Below are positions 46,782 to 55,847 of a stretch of DNA of 64,000 nucleotides, piece by piece. The notes beneath the pieces were generated by a model. The model was not told the DNA's origin, did not search any database, and saw only the letters and a list, made by a program, of their open reading frames with translations. Made by a program: the position numbers and the translations under genes. Within the stretch, counting starts at the first letter, position 1. Each line of letters opens with the position of its first letter. Source of the stretch: Cupriavidus alkaliphilus. GTDB taxonomy: Bacteria; Pseudomonadota; Gammaproteobacteria; Burkholderiales; Burkholderiaceae. The DNA lies in NCBI RefSeq assembly GCF_900094595.1, contig NZ_FMAD01000001.1, positions 682,001-746,000 of the forward strand. The letters run 5' to 3'.

Positions 46782-47111
46782 TCAGTCAACGATAAACAGT
46801 CTGGCACCCTTGGGCGAAGACGAACGGTGCGCTTCCGCCTGGTCGGCGACCTGGTAGCTGGTGCCCGCGCCGAGCACGAACTGCCGGCCGTCTTCCAGCT
46901 CGGTATGCAGCTCGCCTTCCAGCACGAACAGGATATGGCCCTTGCTGCACCAGTGGTCGGCCAGGTAGCCGGGCGAATATTCGACCATGCGCACGCGGAT
47001 GTCGCCGAACTGGCGCGTGCGCCAGGTGGCCTCGCCGTGCTCGCCGGGATGGCGCGTCGGCGCGATCGCCGCCCAGTCGGTGGTGCCGAAGGGCAGGTTG
47101 TCGATCCGCAT
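46782..47111 (-). CDS. DHCW-motif cupin protein
   Basis: A 109-residue single-domain cupin. The motif ADHWCSKGH (52-59) followed by FVLEGELHTELEDG is the hallmark of the DHCW-motif cupins; H53 and H59 with the downstream Glu are likely metal ligands. Its enzymatic role is unknown; it may bind or isomerise a small acid. It lies 61 bases upstream of the aminotransferase start and seven bases behind RidA. Confidence 0.82.
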   Translation of the reverse strand: MRIDNLPFGTTDWAAIAPTRHPGEHGEATWRTRQFGDIRVRMVEYSPGYLADHWCSKGHILFVLEGELHTELEDGRQFVLGAGTSYQVADQAEAHRSSSPKGARLFIVD

Positions 47112-47118
47112 GCAGTCT

Positions 47119-47586
47119 TCAGCCCTGCACTTCGGCGATCAGCTCGATCTCGACGCAGGAACCCAGCGGCACCTGCGCCACGCCGAACGCGCTGCGCGCG
47201 TGCTTGCCCTTGTCGCCGAAGACTTCGGCCAGCAGCTCGGAGGCGCCGTTGGTGACCAGGTGCTGCTCGGTGAAGTCGGTGGTCGAATTGACCAGGCTCA
47301 TCACCTTGACGATGCGGGTGACGCGGTTCAGGTCGCCGACATGCGCATGCAGCGTCGCCAGCAGGTCGATGGCGACGGCGCGGGCGGCGGCCTTGCCGGT
47401 TTCGGTGTCGATGTCCTGGCCCAGCTTGCCGGTCCATACCTTGCCGTCCTTGCGCGCGATATGGCCGGACAGGAACACGGTATTGCCGGTCTGCGCGGCC
47501 ATCACATAGGCGGCGGCGGGGGTGCTGACGGCCGGCAGTTCGATGCCGAGGCGGGCAAGGGTATCGTAGACCGAGGTTTGGGACAT
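47119..47586 (-). CDS. RidA-like enamine/imine deaminase
   Basis: A 155-residue member of the long YjgF subfamily. AAAYVMAAQTGNTVFLSGH, then DLLATLHAHVGDLNRVTRIV and HARSAFGVAQVPLGSCVEIE are family marks; the Arg in HARS aligns with the catalytic Arg of RidA and the Glu of VEIE is conserved. RidA hydrolyses reactive 2-aminoacrylate and related enamines. The subfamily is less studied than true RidA. The context with a PLP enzyme and AlaX supports an enamine role. Confidence 0.85.
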   Translation of the reverse strand: MSQTSVYDTLARLGIELPAVSTPAAAYVMAAQTGNTVFLSGHIARKDGKVWTGKLGQDIDTETGKAAARAVAIDLLATLHAHVGDLNRVTRIVKVMSLVNSTTDFTEQHLVTNGASELLAEVFGDKGKHARSAFGVAQVPLGSCVEIELIAEVQG

Positions 47587-47597
47587 GTAGGCTCCAG

Positions 47598-48596
47598 TCA
47601 GTGAATGCGTCCGGGAAGGATCGGTGAGGGTTCCGGGGCAGGTGCGGATTGCTGCACGGCGGCGCGGCGGCCCAGGGCCACGACGGCAATCACCGCCACC
47701 GCGAAGGCGATGGTGGCAGCGTCGAGCGGCTCGGACAGGATCAGCGCGCCGCCCGCCAGCGTCAGGAACGGCTGCAGCAATTGTATCTGGCCGACGCGGG
47801 CCACGCCGCCTTTTGCCAGGCCGGCGTACCAGAAAAGAAAGCCCACGAACATCGAGAACACCGAAACATAGGCCATGCCGCCCCAGGCCCGCGGCGACGC
47901 CGCGGCAATCGCCGGCAGGTCGCGCAGCGTCAGCCAGGCCACCACCGGCACCAGCACCGGCAGCGATACCACCAGCGCCCAGCTGATGGTTTCCAGCCCG
48001 CCCAGCTCGCGCGACAGCTTGCCGCCCTCGGCATAGCCGAGCGCGCCCAGCAGCACCGCGCCGAACAGGAACCAGTCGGCGTGCTGCAGGCCGCCGGCGC
48101 CCTGCCATACGGCAAAGCCGACCACCAGCGCGCTGCCGGCTACCGCCGACAGCCAGAACGCCGGCGACGGCCGCTCGCGCCCGAACCACGCGGCGAACAC
48201 CGCGGTCGCCAGCGGCAGCAGGCCGATCACGATGGCGCCGTGGCTGGCCGGCACCTCGCGCATGGCCAGCGAAGAAAACAGCGGAAAGCCCGCCACCACG
48301 CCCAGCGCGGTCACGGCCAGCCGCGCCCATTGCCCGCCGCGCGGGCGCCGGCCCGCGCGCAGCGCGCCGCGCCAGGCCAGCAGCGCCAGCGCCAGCAGCG
48401 CGGCCAGCACGGCCCGCGCCAGCGCGACGAAGATCGGGTCCAGTTCGGCCACCGCCATGCGCGTGAACGGCAGCGTCTGGCTGAAGATAGCCACGCCGGT
48501 CAGGCCCAGCAGCATGCCGCCGGAGGCCGGCACGGCGGCAGCCGGAGGTGTCGTCGATGACAAGGGGGTTTGCGGAGCGGGGCGGCTGGCGGGCAT
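47598..48596 (-). CDS. EamA/DMT family exporter
   Basis: A 332-residue membrane protein of the drug/metabolite transporter superfamily, with ten hydrophobic helices in two EamA repeats (FSQTLPFTRMAVAELDPIFV in the first, GLAKGGVARVGQIQLLQPFL in the second). The first 28 residues are low in complexity and cytoplasmic. Relatives export amino acids or cysteine pathway metabolites. It is followed by RidA after 11 bases. The start at 48596 was chosen because the preceding frame lies within the neighbouring LysE gene. Confidence 0.85.
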   Translation of the reverse strand: MPASRPAPQTPLSSTTPPAAAVPASGGMLLGLTGVAIFSQTLPFTRMAVAELDPIFVALARAVLAALLALALLAWRGALRAGRRPRGGQWARLAVTALGVVAGFPLFSSLAMREVPASHGAIVIGLLPLATAVFAAWFGRERPSPAFWLSAVAGSALVVGFAVWQGAGGLQHADWFLFGAVLLGALGYAEGGKLSRELGGLETISWALVVSLPVLVPVVAWLTLRDLPAIAAASPRAWGGMAYVSVFSMFVGFLFWYAGLAKGGVARVGQIQLLQPFLTLAGGALILSEPLDAATIAFAVAVIAVVALGRRAAVQQSAPAPEPSPILPGRIH

Positions 48597-48634
48597 GGTT
48601 GGCCTCTGTGTTGTCAGGGGTGTCGATGGCGTGG

Positions 48635-49285
48635 TCAGGCAGCCGCGGGCACGCCGGGACGGGCCCCGAGCGCAATCCACAGCGCCGTCAGCGCCAGCGC
48701 CGCGCCCATGGCGCGGTTGAACCAGCGCACGCGCTCGCCGTGCTGCAGCCACTGCCGCAGCGACGCGCCCACCGCGCCATAGACGCCGTTGCTGACGAAG
48801 CCCAGCACGCCGAACACGCCGCACACCAGCAGCACGCGCTGCACCGGCGACGACGCGCCCGCCATGTATGACGCCGCCACCGCCAGCGCCAGCATCCACG
48901 CCTTGATATTGGCGTACTGCAGCGCCGCCGACTGCCACACGCTGAGCGGGCGCAGCACCTGCTTTTCGGCCAGCGCCGTGCTGCGCGCGATTTTCCACGC
49001 CAGCCACAGCAGGTAGGCGACGCCGGCCGCGTGCACCGCGGCGGCCAGCGCGGGCTGGCCCAGCACCAGCGCGCCCACGCCCAGCGCGCACAGCGCCAGG
49101 ATGCTGGCAAAGCCGAAGGCGACGCCGACGCAGTGCGGCAGCGTCGCGCGCAGGCCGAAGTTGGCCCCGGTCACCGCGGCGATGGTGGTGTTGGGTCCCG
49201 GGGTGAACAGGCCGACCGTCAGCAGCGTCAGCAGCGCCGCGAACTGCGCCGCGCTCAGGCCGGTGAGCAGTGCGGAAGCGGTCAT
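48635..49285 (-). CDS. LysE family exporter (operon member)
   Basis: A 216-residue six-helix exporter. LTVGLFTPGPNTTIAAVTG and GANFGLRATLPHCVGVAFGF are the LysE/RhtB N-terminal motifs; WQSAALQYANIKAWMLALAV is the conserved loop. Its ATG overlaps the AlaX stop by four bases, indicating translational coupling. Together with the EamA exporter the operon contains two efflux carriers of different families, probably for one amino acid and its derivative. Confidence 0.88.
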   Translation of the reverse strand: MTASALLTGLSAAQFAALLTLLTVGLFTPGPNTTIAAVTGANFGLRATLPHCVGVAFGFASILALCALGVGALVLGQPALAAAVHAAGVAYLLWLAWKIARSTALAEKQVLRPLSVWQSAALQYANIKAWMLALAVAASYMAGASSPVQRVLLVCGVFGVLGFVSNGVYGAVGASLRQWLQHGERVRWFNRAMGAALALTALWIALGARPGVPAAA

Positions 49286-49995
49286 GCGAACGCCACCGCC
49301 ACGCGCCGGTTGGTGCGGCTTTTCTTTTCGATCCTGGTCACCACCACCGCGCCGATCTCGCCGGTGTTGGCCACGTGCGTGCCGCCGCACGGCTGGCGGT
49401 CGACGCCGGGGATCTCGATGATGCGGATGCTGGCCGTGCCCGCCGGCGGCGCGGCGCCGATGGTGCGCACCAGGTCGGGTTGCGCGGCCAGTTCCTGCGG
49501 CGTGATCAGGGTGGTGCGCACCGCGGTGTTGGCGCGGATCAGCGCGTTCAGGCGCTCGGTCAGGTCGGCCTTGTCGAGCGTGGATTCGGGCAGGTCGAAG
49601 TCGATGCGCGCGGCATCCGGCGAGATGCCGCAGCCGGTCACCGGCACCGGGATCAGCGAGCCCAGCAGGTGCAGGCAGGTGTGCAGGCGCATCAGCCGGT
49701 GGCGGCGCTCCCAGTCGATCGCCACGGTGACGCGCTCGCCGACGCGCGGCAGCGGCGCCCCGGCCGCCGGCACATGCAGGATGCGGCGGCGGTCGTCGGC
49801 GTAGAGCGTGTCGACGATGGCCACGGTGCGCCCGTCGGCCAGCGCCAGCGTGGCGGTGTCGCCCGCCTGGCCGCCGCTGCGCGCGTAGCACACGGTCTCG
49901 TCGAGCTCGATCCCTTCGGCGCTGGCGGCCACTACGGTGGCGGTGCAGTGGTCGAGGTACGGTTCTTCGTCGAAACGCTTGCGGGTGGCGGACAT
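49282..49995 (-). CDS. Alanyl-tRNA editing protein AlaX
   Basis: A 237-residue free-standing editing domain that removes wrong amino acids (Ser, Gly) from alanine tRNA. The zinc-binding residues are present: H105 and H109 in RLHTCLHLL, and C203 and H207 in QPCGGTH. YARSGGQAGD near 37-46 is the related N-terminal glycine motif. It lacks a synthetase body. Its place in a metabolic operon suggests it guards against mischarging when the operon substrate accumulates. The stop overlaps the LysE start. Confidence 0.9.
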   Translation of the reverse strand: MSATRKRFDEEPYLDHCTATVVAASAEGIELDETVCYARSGGQAGDTATLALADGRTVAIVDTLYADDRRRILHVPAAGAPLPRVGERVTVAIDWERRHRLMRLHTCLHLLGSLIPVPVTGCGISPDAARIDFDLPESTLDKADLTERLNALIRANTAVRTTLITPQELAAQPDLVRTIGAAPPAGTASIRIIEIPGVDRQPCGGTHVANTGEIGAVVVTRIEKKSRTNRRVAVAFA

Positions 49996-50026
49996 CGGGG
50001 GCTCCTGGGGGCTTATGTGGGGATGG

Positions 50027-50704
50027 CTAGCGCAGGGTGCGGATGCCCTGCGCCGTTTCGATCTCGGCCATCAGGCCGGGCGGGCCGTCGTCCTGCTCCA
50101 CCGCGAGCAGGTGGTCGGCACCCAGCCAGGCCAGCCCCTGGCGCAGCAGCTCGGCGCGCGGATGGCGTGCGCACAGCCGGCGCAGCGCCAGGTCCTGCCG
50201 CGGCAGGCTGGCGCCGGGGGCGGGGGTCACGTCCCACTGGATCAGGCTGGGCAGCGCGCCGTCGCCGGCGCTGCCGGCTTCGCCGGGCCAGGCCGGCAGG
50301 CTGCCGTCGGCCGGGACGGTGATGCGCCAGTGCAGGCTGCCGCGGCTCATGGGGATGACGGGGGCGATGCGGTCGGGATACTGGGCCTGCCAGCGGCTCA
50401 GGTCGGCGGGCCGTTCCACGCGCGCGGCCCAGTGCAGCAGGAACGGGCCGTCGCGCAGGCGCTGCTGTACTGCATCGCTGTCCAGGCCGAACCAGCGCGG
50501 CCGTGCCGGCGCGGCGGCGGCCGGATCGATCGCGATCACTTCCAGGTAGATGCCGCCGAACAGGCCCAGCACGCGGTTGTGCGTGCCCATGGCCGCATGC
50601 GCGCCGCCGCCCCGGGGCGCAATGCCCAGCACGCCGGCAACGTAGTCCGTGCCGGCGTCGAGGTCTGCGGCGGCAACGACGAGGTGATCGAGGGCTAGCT
50701 TCAT
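50027..50704 (-). CDS. Glyoxalase-like VOC-fold protein
   Basis: A 225-residue protein with MKLALDHLVVAAADLDAGTD at the start, GVLGIAPRGGGAHAAMGTHN, and FGGIYLEVIAIDP, the metal-binding repeats of the glyoxalase-like VOC fold. It may isomerise or cleave a reactive metabolite. It is the first gene of the leftward operon; its start is 84 bases from the divergent MocR regulator gene, so both promoters share the GTACAGT repeats. Confidence 0.8.
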   Translation of the reverse strand: MKLALDHLVVAAADLDAGTDYVAGVLGIAPRGGGAHAAMGTHNRVLGLFGGIYLEVIAIDPAAAAPARPRWFGLDSDAVQQRLRDGPFLLHWAARVERPADLSRWQAQYPDRIAPVIPMSRGSLHWRITVPADGSLPAWPGEAGSAGDGALPSLIQWDVTPAPGASLPRQDLALRRLCARHPRAELLRQGLAWLGADHLLAVEQDDGPPGLMAEIETAQGIRTLR

Positions 50705-50710
50705 CTTGGC

Positions 50711-50739
50711 TTGATGGTAGACAAGGTACTCGGTACAGT
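50711..50739 (+). promoter_or_regulatory. Candidate MocR promoter TTGATG-N17-TACAGT
   Basis: The -35 TTGATG (50711-50716) and -10 TACAGT (50734-50739) are 17 bases apart. The -10 lies inside the first GTACAGT repeat, so binding of the regulator would affect its own expression. Confidence 0.55.
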
Positions 50740-50774
50740 ACCGGTACAGTTGAGCGGATCGTCTTCAGTACAGT
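50732..50774 (+). promoter_or_regulatory. Phased GTACAGT repeats, probable MocR operator
   Basis: GTACAGT occurs at 50733-50739, 50744-50750 and 50768-50774, spaced 11 and 24 bases apart, about one and two helical turns. The first is part of the 11-bp palindrome GGTACAGTACC. MocR regulators often bind direct repeats between divergent genes. Confidence 0.65.
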
Positions 50775-50788
50775 TGCAGGAGCAGCAC

Positions 50789-52339
50789 ATGGATGCCCAT
50801 ACCAGCAAGGACGGCGCCGGCGGAAACAGCGCCGCCGCGGCCAGCCAGAAGGATAGCCGAGGTGGCGCGCCAGCCGCAGCCGGCACCGCGCCGGCGCGCG
50901 CGCTGCAACTGGTGCTGCCGTCCACGGCGCGGCTGCCCGACCCGATCCCGTCGGCGCAGATGACGCTGGTCGAGCAGCTGACCGAATGGGCGCGCATGCG
51001 CATCGACGAGCGCGTGTTCCGCGCCGGCATGCGCATGCCGTCGATCCGGCAGCTGGCGCAGGAGAAGGGCATCTCGCGCTTCACCGTGGTCGAGGCCTAC
51101 GAGCGGCTGGTGGCGCTGGGCTACCTGGAATCGCGCCGCGGCTCGGGCTTCTACGTGCGCGAGCGGGCCCCGGCCGCGCCGGCGGCGCCGGTCTCGCGCG
51201 ACGCGCCGGCGGCGCGCAAGATCGACGTGACCTGGCTGCTGCGCAGCATGTTCCATACCGCCGAAGCGCACAAGGCGCCGGGGCTGGGCTTCCTGCCCAA
51301 CGACTGGCTCGACGGCGAGCTGATCGCCAGCGCGCTGCGCGGGCTTGGCCGCCAGCCCGGCAACCATTTCCTGGCCAGCGGCACGCCGCAGGGCTTCCTG
51401 CCGCTGCGCCAGCAGCTGCGCACCCGGCTGGAAGAGCTGGAAATCCGCGCCGGCGCCGAGCAGATCGTGCTGACCTCGGGCATCACCCAGGCGCTCGACC
51501 TGATCGCGCGGCTTTACCTGCAACCCGGCGACGCGGTGCTGGTGGGCGACCCGGCGTGGTTCGTGATGTTCGGCCGCTTTGCCGCGCAGGGCGCGCAGGT
51601 GATCGGCGTGCCCTACACCGGCGAAGGGCCGGACCTGGAGGCGCTGGAGCGCATCGTGCAGGCGCGCCGCCCCAGGCTGTTCGTGATCAACTCGGTGCTG
51701 CACAACCCGACCGGCACCTCGCTGTCGGCCGCCAAGGCCTTCCAGCTGCTGCGCATGGCCGAGCAGTACGACTTCCTGATCGTCGAGGACGACATCTACT
51801 GCGACCTGTGCCCGCCCGGCCATGCCGCCACCAGGCTGGCCAGCCTGGACCAGCTGCGCCGGGTAATCTACCTGGGCAGCTTCTCCAAGACGCTGGCGGC
51901 CAACCTGCGCGTCGGCTTTGTCGCCGCGCACCCGGAGACGGCCGCGGCGCTGACCGACAGCAAGCTGCTGGCGGGCCTGGCCACGCCCGAGATCAACGAG
52001 CGGGTGCTGTACAAGGTGCTGACCGAAGGGCATTACCGCAAGCATGTCGAGCGCGTGCGCACCCGGCTGGACCGTGCCCGCGACGACACCCGGCGCGAGC
52101 TGGAACGGCTGGGCCTGCGCCTGTTTCCCGGCCAGCACGCCGGCATGTACCTGTGGGCCGACACCGGCCGCGATTCCAACGCGATCACCACCGCCGGCCA
52201 TGAAGAAGGCTATCTGTTCGCCCCGGGCAGCTTGTTTTCGCCGTCGCAGATGCCATCCGGCTGGATGCGCTTCAACGTCGCCAGCAGTGGCGACCCCGAC
52301 ATGCTGCGCTTCCTGGCGCGGCAGCTCGAACGGCTGTAG
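50789..52339 (+). CDS. MocR-type GntR-family regulator with PLP aminotransferase domain
   Basis: A 516-residue regulator. After a low-complexity leader, residues 65-140 form a winged HTH (MRMPSIRQLAQEKGISRFTV, EAYERLVALGYLESRRGSG). The rest is a fold-type I aminotransferase domain with the PLP lysine K367 in YLGSFSKTLAANLRVGF. It should sense an amino acid through PLP. The ATG at 50789 has AGGAG eight bases before it. It is divergent from the VOC-AlaX-LysE-EamA-RidA-cupin-aminotransferase-GST operon. Confidence 0.9.
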   Translation: MDAHTSKDGAGGNSAAAASQKDSRGGAPAAAGTAPARALQLVLPSTARLPDPIPSAQMTLVEQLTEWARMRIDERVFRAGMRMPSIRQLAQEKGISRFTVVEAYERLVALGYLESRRGSGFYVRERAPAAPAAPVSRDAPAARKIDVTWLLRSMFHTAEAHKAPGLGFLPNDWLDGELIASALRGLGRQPGNHFLASGTPQGFLPLRQQLRTRLEELEIRAGAEQIVLTSGITQALDLIARLYLQPGDAVLVGDPAWFVMFGRFAAQGAQVIGVPYTGEGPDLEALERIVQARRPRLFVINSVLHNPTGTSLSAAKAFQLLRMAEQYDFLIVEDDIYCDLCPPGHAATRLASLDQLRRVIYLGSFSKTLAANLRVGFVAAHPETAAALTDSKLLAGLATPEINERVLYKVLTEGHYRKHVERVRTRLDRARDDTRRELERLGLRLFPGQHAGMYLWADTGRDSNAITTAGHEEGYLFAPGSLFSPSQMPSGWMRFNVASSGDPDMLRFLARQLERL

Positions 52340-52456
52340 CCGCGGCAACCGGCGCGCCCCGGGTCTTGAAAATGGCCCGGGCGTCCCTATTTTTGCCGGC
52401 ACGGCCCCGGCGGCCACCCAACCCATCCAGACTCGCCTGTTTTCAAGAGGAGAACC

Positions 52457-54358
52457 ATGACCGCACCGCACGAGACGATGAGCTTCCAGGCGGAAGTGAA
52501 GCAGCTGCTGCACCTGATGATCCACTCGCTGTACAGCAACAAGGAAATTTTCCTGCGCGAGCTGGTCTCGAATGCTTCGGACGCCACCGACAAGCTGCGC
52601 TTCGAGGCGATCGCGAATCCCTCCCTGCTGGAAAACGACGCCGACCTGGCCATCCGCATCGAGGCCGACGCCCAGGCGCGCACGCTGAAGATCACCGACA
52701 ACGGCATCGGCATGAGCCGCGACGAGGCCATCCGCAATCTCGGCACCATCGCGCGCTCTGGCACGAAGGAATTCTTCCAGCAGCTGTCCGGCGACCAGCA
52801 GAAGGACGCCGCGCTGATCGGCCAGTTCGGCGTGGGTTTCTACTCGGCCTTTATCGTCGCCGACAAGGTCACCGTGGAAACGCGCCGCGCCGGCCTGGGC
52901 GCCGAAGACGCGGTGCGCTGGGAAAGCACCGGCGACGGTGAGTTCACCATCGATGCCATTGCGCGCCCCGAGCGCGGCACCACCATCACGCTGCACCTGC
53001 GCGAGGGCGAGGACGATTTCCTGTCGGCCTGGCGCCTGAAGAGCATCATCCAGAAGTACTCGGACCACATCTCGCTGCCGATCCGCATGCCCAAGGAAGT
53101 GTGGGACGCGGAGGCCAGCACCTACAAGCGCACCGACGAGTGGGAGAGCGTGAACCAGGCCAGCGCGCTGTGGACCCGCAACAAGTCCGACATCACCGAC
53201 GAGCAGTACACCGCCTTCTACCAGCACATCGCGCACGACAACGAGGCGCCGCTGGCGTGGACCCACAACCGGGTCGAGGGCCGCAGCGAATACACCCAGC
53301 TGCTGTACATCCCGGCGCGCGCGCCGTTCGACCTGTGGGACCGCAACCACAAGGCCGGGCTCAAGCTGTACGTGAAGCGCGTCTTCATCATGGACGACGC
53401 CGAGCAGCTGCTGCCGGGCTACCTGCGCTGGGTCAAGGGCGTGGTCGACTCCGCCGACCTGCCGCTGAACGTGTCGCGCGAACTGCTGCAGGAAAGCCGC
53501 GACGTCAAGGCGATCCGCGAGGGCTGCACCAAGCGCGTGCTGTCGATGCTGGAAGCGCTGGCCGACGCCGAGGACGAAGCCGAACGCGCCAAGTACGACA
53601 CCTTCTGGCAGCAGTTCGGCCAGGCGCTGAAGGAAGGCGCCGGGGAAGACCAGGCCAACCAGGAACGCGTGGCAAAGCTGCTGCGCTTCGCCTCGACCCA
53701 TAACGACACCGCCGAGCAGAACGTGTCGCTGGCCGCCTATGTCGGCCGCATGAAGGAAGGGCAGGACAAGATCTACTACGTGACGGCCGACACCTGGTCC
53801 GCCGCCAGGAACAGCCCGCACCTGGAAGTGTTCCGCAAGAAGGGCATCGAAGTGCTGCTGCTGACCGACCGTGTCGATGAGTGGATGCTGTCGTTCCTGC
53901 GCGAGTTCGATGGCAAGGAGCTGGTGTCGGTGGCGCGCGGCGACCTCGACCTGGGCAAGCTGGCCGACGAGGCCGAGAAGGCCGAGCAGGAAAAGGCCGA
54001 GGCCGACTGGAAGGACGTGGTCGAGCGCGCCAAGACCGTGCTCGCCGGCAAGGCCAAGGACGTGCGCGTGACGCTGCGCCTGACCGAGTCGGCATCGTGC
54101 CTGGTCTCGGACGAAGGCGACATGAGCGGCTACCTGCAGCGCCTGCTCAAGCAGGCCGGCCAGAAGGCGCCCGATGCCCAGCCGATCCTGGAACTGAACC
54201 CGGAGCACGCGCTGGTCAGGAAGCTGCGCGACCTGCCGGAGGGCGAGGCCTTCAGCGACCGCCTGCAGGTGCTGTTCGACCAGGCGCTGCTGGCCGAGGG
54301 CGGCATGCTGGAAGACCCCGCGGCCTACGTGCAGCGCGTGAACAAGCTGCTGGCCTGA
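52457..54358 (+). CDS. htpG: Molecular chaperone HtpG (Hsp90)
   Basis: A 633-residue Hsp90. The N-terminal ATP domain has [19 protein letters not shown] with the catalytic Glu, then [12 protein letters not shown] and [12 protein letters not shown]. The middle domain carries [19 protein letters not shown]. The C-terminal dimerisation part ends normally. A ribosome site AGAGGAGA precedes the ATG. It refolds proteins under stress, with DnaK. It is followed by a hairpin repeat and the glycosylase gene. Confidence 0.97.
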   Translation: MTAPHETMSFQAEVKQLLHLMIHSLYSNKEIFLRELVSNASDATDKLRFEAIANPSLLENDADLAIRIEADAQARTLKITDNGIGMSRDEAIRNLGTIARSGTKEFFQQLSGDQQKDAALIGQFGVGFYSAFIVADKVTVETRRAGLGAEDAVRWESTGDGEFTIDAIARPERGTTITLHLREGEDDFLSAWRLKSIIQKYSDHISLPIRMPKEVWDAEASTYKRTDEWESVNQASALWTRNKSDITDEQYTAFYQHIAHDNEAPLAWTHNRVEGRSEYTQLLYIPARAPFDLWDRNHKAGLKLYVKRVFIMDDAEQLLPGYLRWVKGVVDSADLPLNVSRELLQESRDVKAIREGCTKRVLSMLEALADAEDEAERAKYDTFWQQFGQALKEGAGEDQANQERVAKLLRFASTHNDTAEQNVSLAAYVGRMKEGQDKIYYVTADTWSAARNSPHLEVFRKKGIEVLLLTDRVDEWMLSFLREFDGKELVSVARGDLDLGKLADEAEKAEQEKAEADWKDVVERAKTVLAGKAKDVRVTLRLTESASCLVSDEGDMSGYLQRLLKQAGQKAPDAQPILELNPEHALVRKLRDLPEGEAFSDRLQVLFDQALLAEGGMLEDPAAYVQRVNKLLA

Positions 54359-54394
54359 AGCTCGCGATTCGGGCCAGCACGGCGCTGGTTTTTG

Positions 54395-54424
54395 CTGCCC
54401 TCTCCCGCTTGCGGGAGAGGGCAG
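54395..54424 (+). repeat. Hairpin repeat CCCTCTCCCGC-type, copy 2
   Basis: Perfect 14-bp stem CTGCCCTCTCCCGC / GCGGGAGAGGGCAG with a TT loop, 37 bases after the htpG stop. It probably terminates or stabilises the htpG transcript. Same family as copies at 40013 and 57532. Confidence 0.8.
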
Positions 54425-54459
54425 GCACTACTCGCGGTGTCTGCATCGCCCCGTTTGCC

Positions 54460-54963
54460 ATGTCCACCCCTACGCCCCCCACGACCGATCTCCACCAGGG
54501 CCTGCCCCCCGTCATCGACACCCACACCCGAGTGCTGGTGCTGGGCAGCTTTCCCGGTGCCGCGTCGCTCGCCGCGCGCCAGTATTACGCTCATCCCCGC
54601 AACCAGTTCTGGCCGCTGCTGGGCGCGCTGACCGGCGAGCCGCTGCCGCAGCTGCCCTATGCCGAACGGCTGGTGCGGCTGCTGGCACATCGCATCGGCG
54701 TGTGGGATGTGCTGGGCGCGTGCCAGCGCGAAGGCAGCCTGGACAGCAATATCCGCTATCCGCAGGCCAACGATTTCACGCGCCTGCGCGCGCTGGCGCC
54801 GTCGCTGCGGCGCGTCGGCTTCAATGGCGGCACCTCCGGCCGCTTTGCGCCGCAGTTTGCCGCGCACGGCTACGAGACCGTGGTGCTGCCATCGTCCAGC
54901 CCGGCGCATGCCGCGCGCAGCTTCGAGCAGAAGCTGGCGTTATGGCGCAGCCTGCTCGACTGA
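54460..54963 (+). CDS. Hypoxanthine-DNA glycosylase (UDG superfamily)
   Basis: A 167-residue DNA-deoxyinosine glycosylase that removes hypoxanthine left by adenine deamination. THTRVLVLGSFPGAASLA (near 21-38), YYAHPRNQFWPLLGALTG and the C-terminal PSSSPAHAARSF are the UDG-superfamily motifs of this clade; the PRNQFW part supplies the catalytic Asn. The start MSTPTPPTTDL at 54460 was chosen over the antisense-like frame before it. Confidence 0.88.
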   Translation: MSTPTPPTTDLHQGLPPVIDTHTRVLVLGSFPGAASLAARQYYAHPRNQFWPLLGALTGEPLPQLPYAERLVRLLAHRIGVWDVLGACQREGSLDSNIRYPQANDFTRLRALAPSLRRVGFNGGTSGRFAPQFAAHGYETVVLPSSSPAHAARSFEQKLALWRSLLD

Positions 54964-55195
54964 GGGGCTTGCCGCCGGCATTGAGCGTATGGAATCGGCC
55001 TGCCCGGAAGTGACGCGTTCCGGATTGTCGTGGGCCATCGCGCACCTATACTGGAATCGGGCCGGCCCATGATTCCAGACCGGGAGTATCGGCCGCTCCT
55101 TGTGCGCCTTGCGGGCTCGCACTTTCTGACGCATGGCGCGAATGCATCGGAAGTGAGTTGCCTGAGCCGGCAAGTTTGCAGGCAAGGAGGCAATC

Positions 55196-55633
55196 ATGTT
55201 CAAGCATCTGCTGCTGGCGGTCGATGGTTCCGACCTGTCTGAATCGGCGTTCCGCAAGGCGCTCGCGCTGGCGCGGGACATGGGGGCGCGTACCACCGCG
55301 GTGCGCGTCTGTCCGAACTACCACGTGCTGACCTACCAGGTCGAGATGCTGGAGGACACGCGCGAAACCTACGTCAAGGAAGCGGCGGCGGGCGCCACGC
55401 AGTACCTGCGCGAACGCGCCGAGGAAGCCAGCGCGGCGGGCGTGCCCTGCGACACCGCCTACGCCGTCAACGACCATCCCTACGAAGCCATCATCAAGAC
55501 CGCCGAGGAGAAGGGCTGCGACCTGATCGTGATGGCATCGCACGGGCGGCGTGGCATCCAGGGCATGCTGATCGGCAGCGAGACGCTGAAGGTGCTGACG
55601 CACAGCAAGATTCCGGTGCTGGTCTATCGCTAG
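55196..55633 (+). CDS. Universal stress protein, UspA family
   Basis: A 145-residue cytoplasmic protein with AAGGAGG before the ATG. MFKHLLLAVDGSDLSESAF opens the Rossmann-like fold. HGRRGIQGMLIGSETLKVL near 116-134 is the nucleotide-binding C-terminal motif, and LIVMASHGRRG completes the ATP-binding half. It is a single domain. It lies alone, with a 232-base gap before it and a terminator after it. Confidence 0.9.
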   Translation: MFKHLLLAVDGSDLSESAFRKALALARDMGARTTAVRVCPNYHVLTYQVEMLEDTRETYVKEAAAGATQYLRERAEEASAAGVPCDTAYAVNDHPYEAIIKTAEEKGCDLIVMASHGRRGIQGMLIGSETLKVLTHSKIPVLVYR

Positions 55634-55657
55634 CCCGGCAACGCGCGTCAACCAGCA

Positions 55658-55706
55658 GGCCCCGGCCGGCACCGGTTGCGACACCGGCGCTGCCGGGGCC
55701 GCTTTT
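55658..55706 (+). terminator. Rho-independent terminator after the Usp gene
   Basis: GGCCCCGGC at 55658-55666 pairs with GCCGGGGCC at 55692-55700; a run of six Ts follows at about 55703. Inner bases form a second smaller stem. Confidence 0.82.
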
Positions 55707-55847
55707 TTGCTGCCGCCAGGCGCTTCTGGCATCCTGAGGGCCTGTTCGCAGCCCTGTGCTGCGCCTGCGCCCCGGCCCCCCGCGGCGCCTTTCTGTCACA
55801 ATGCCGGCGGCTGGCGCGCCCGCCATGGTCTCAAAGGTGATCTTCCT

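Noticed and set aside
50765-54208. Very long open frame opposite MocR and htpG
   Set aside because: It mirrors two clear genes and arises from GC-rich codon bias; its sequence is low in complexity.
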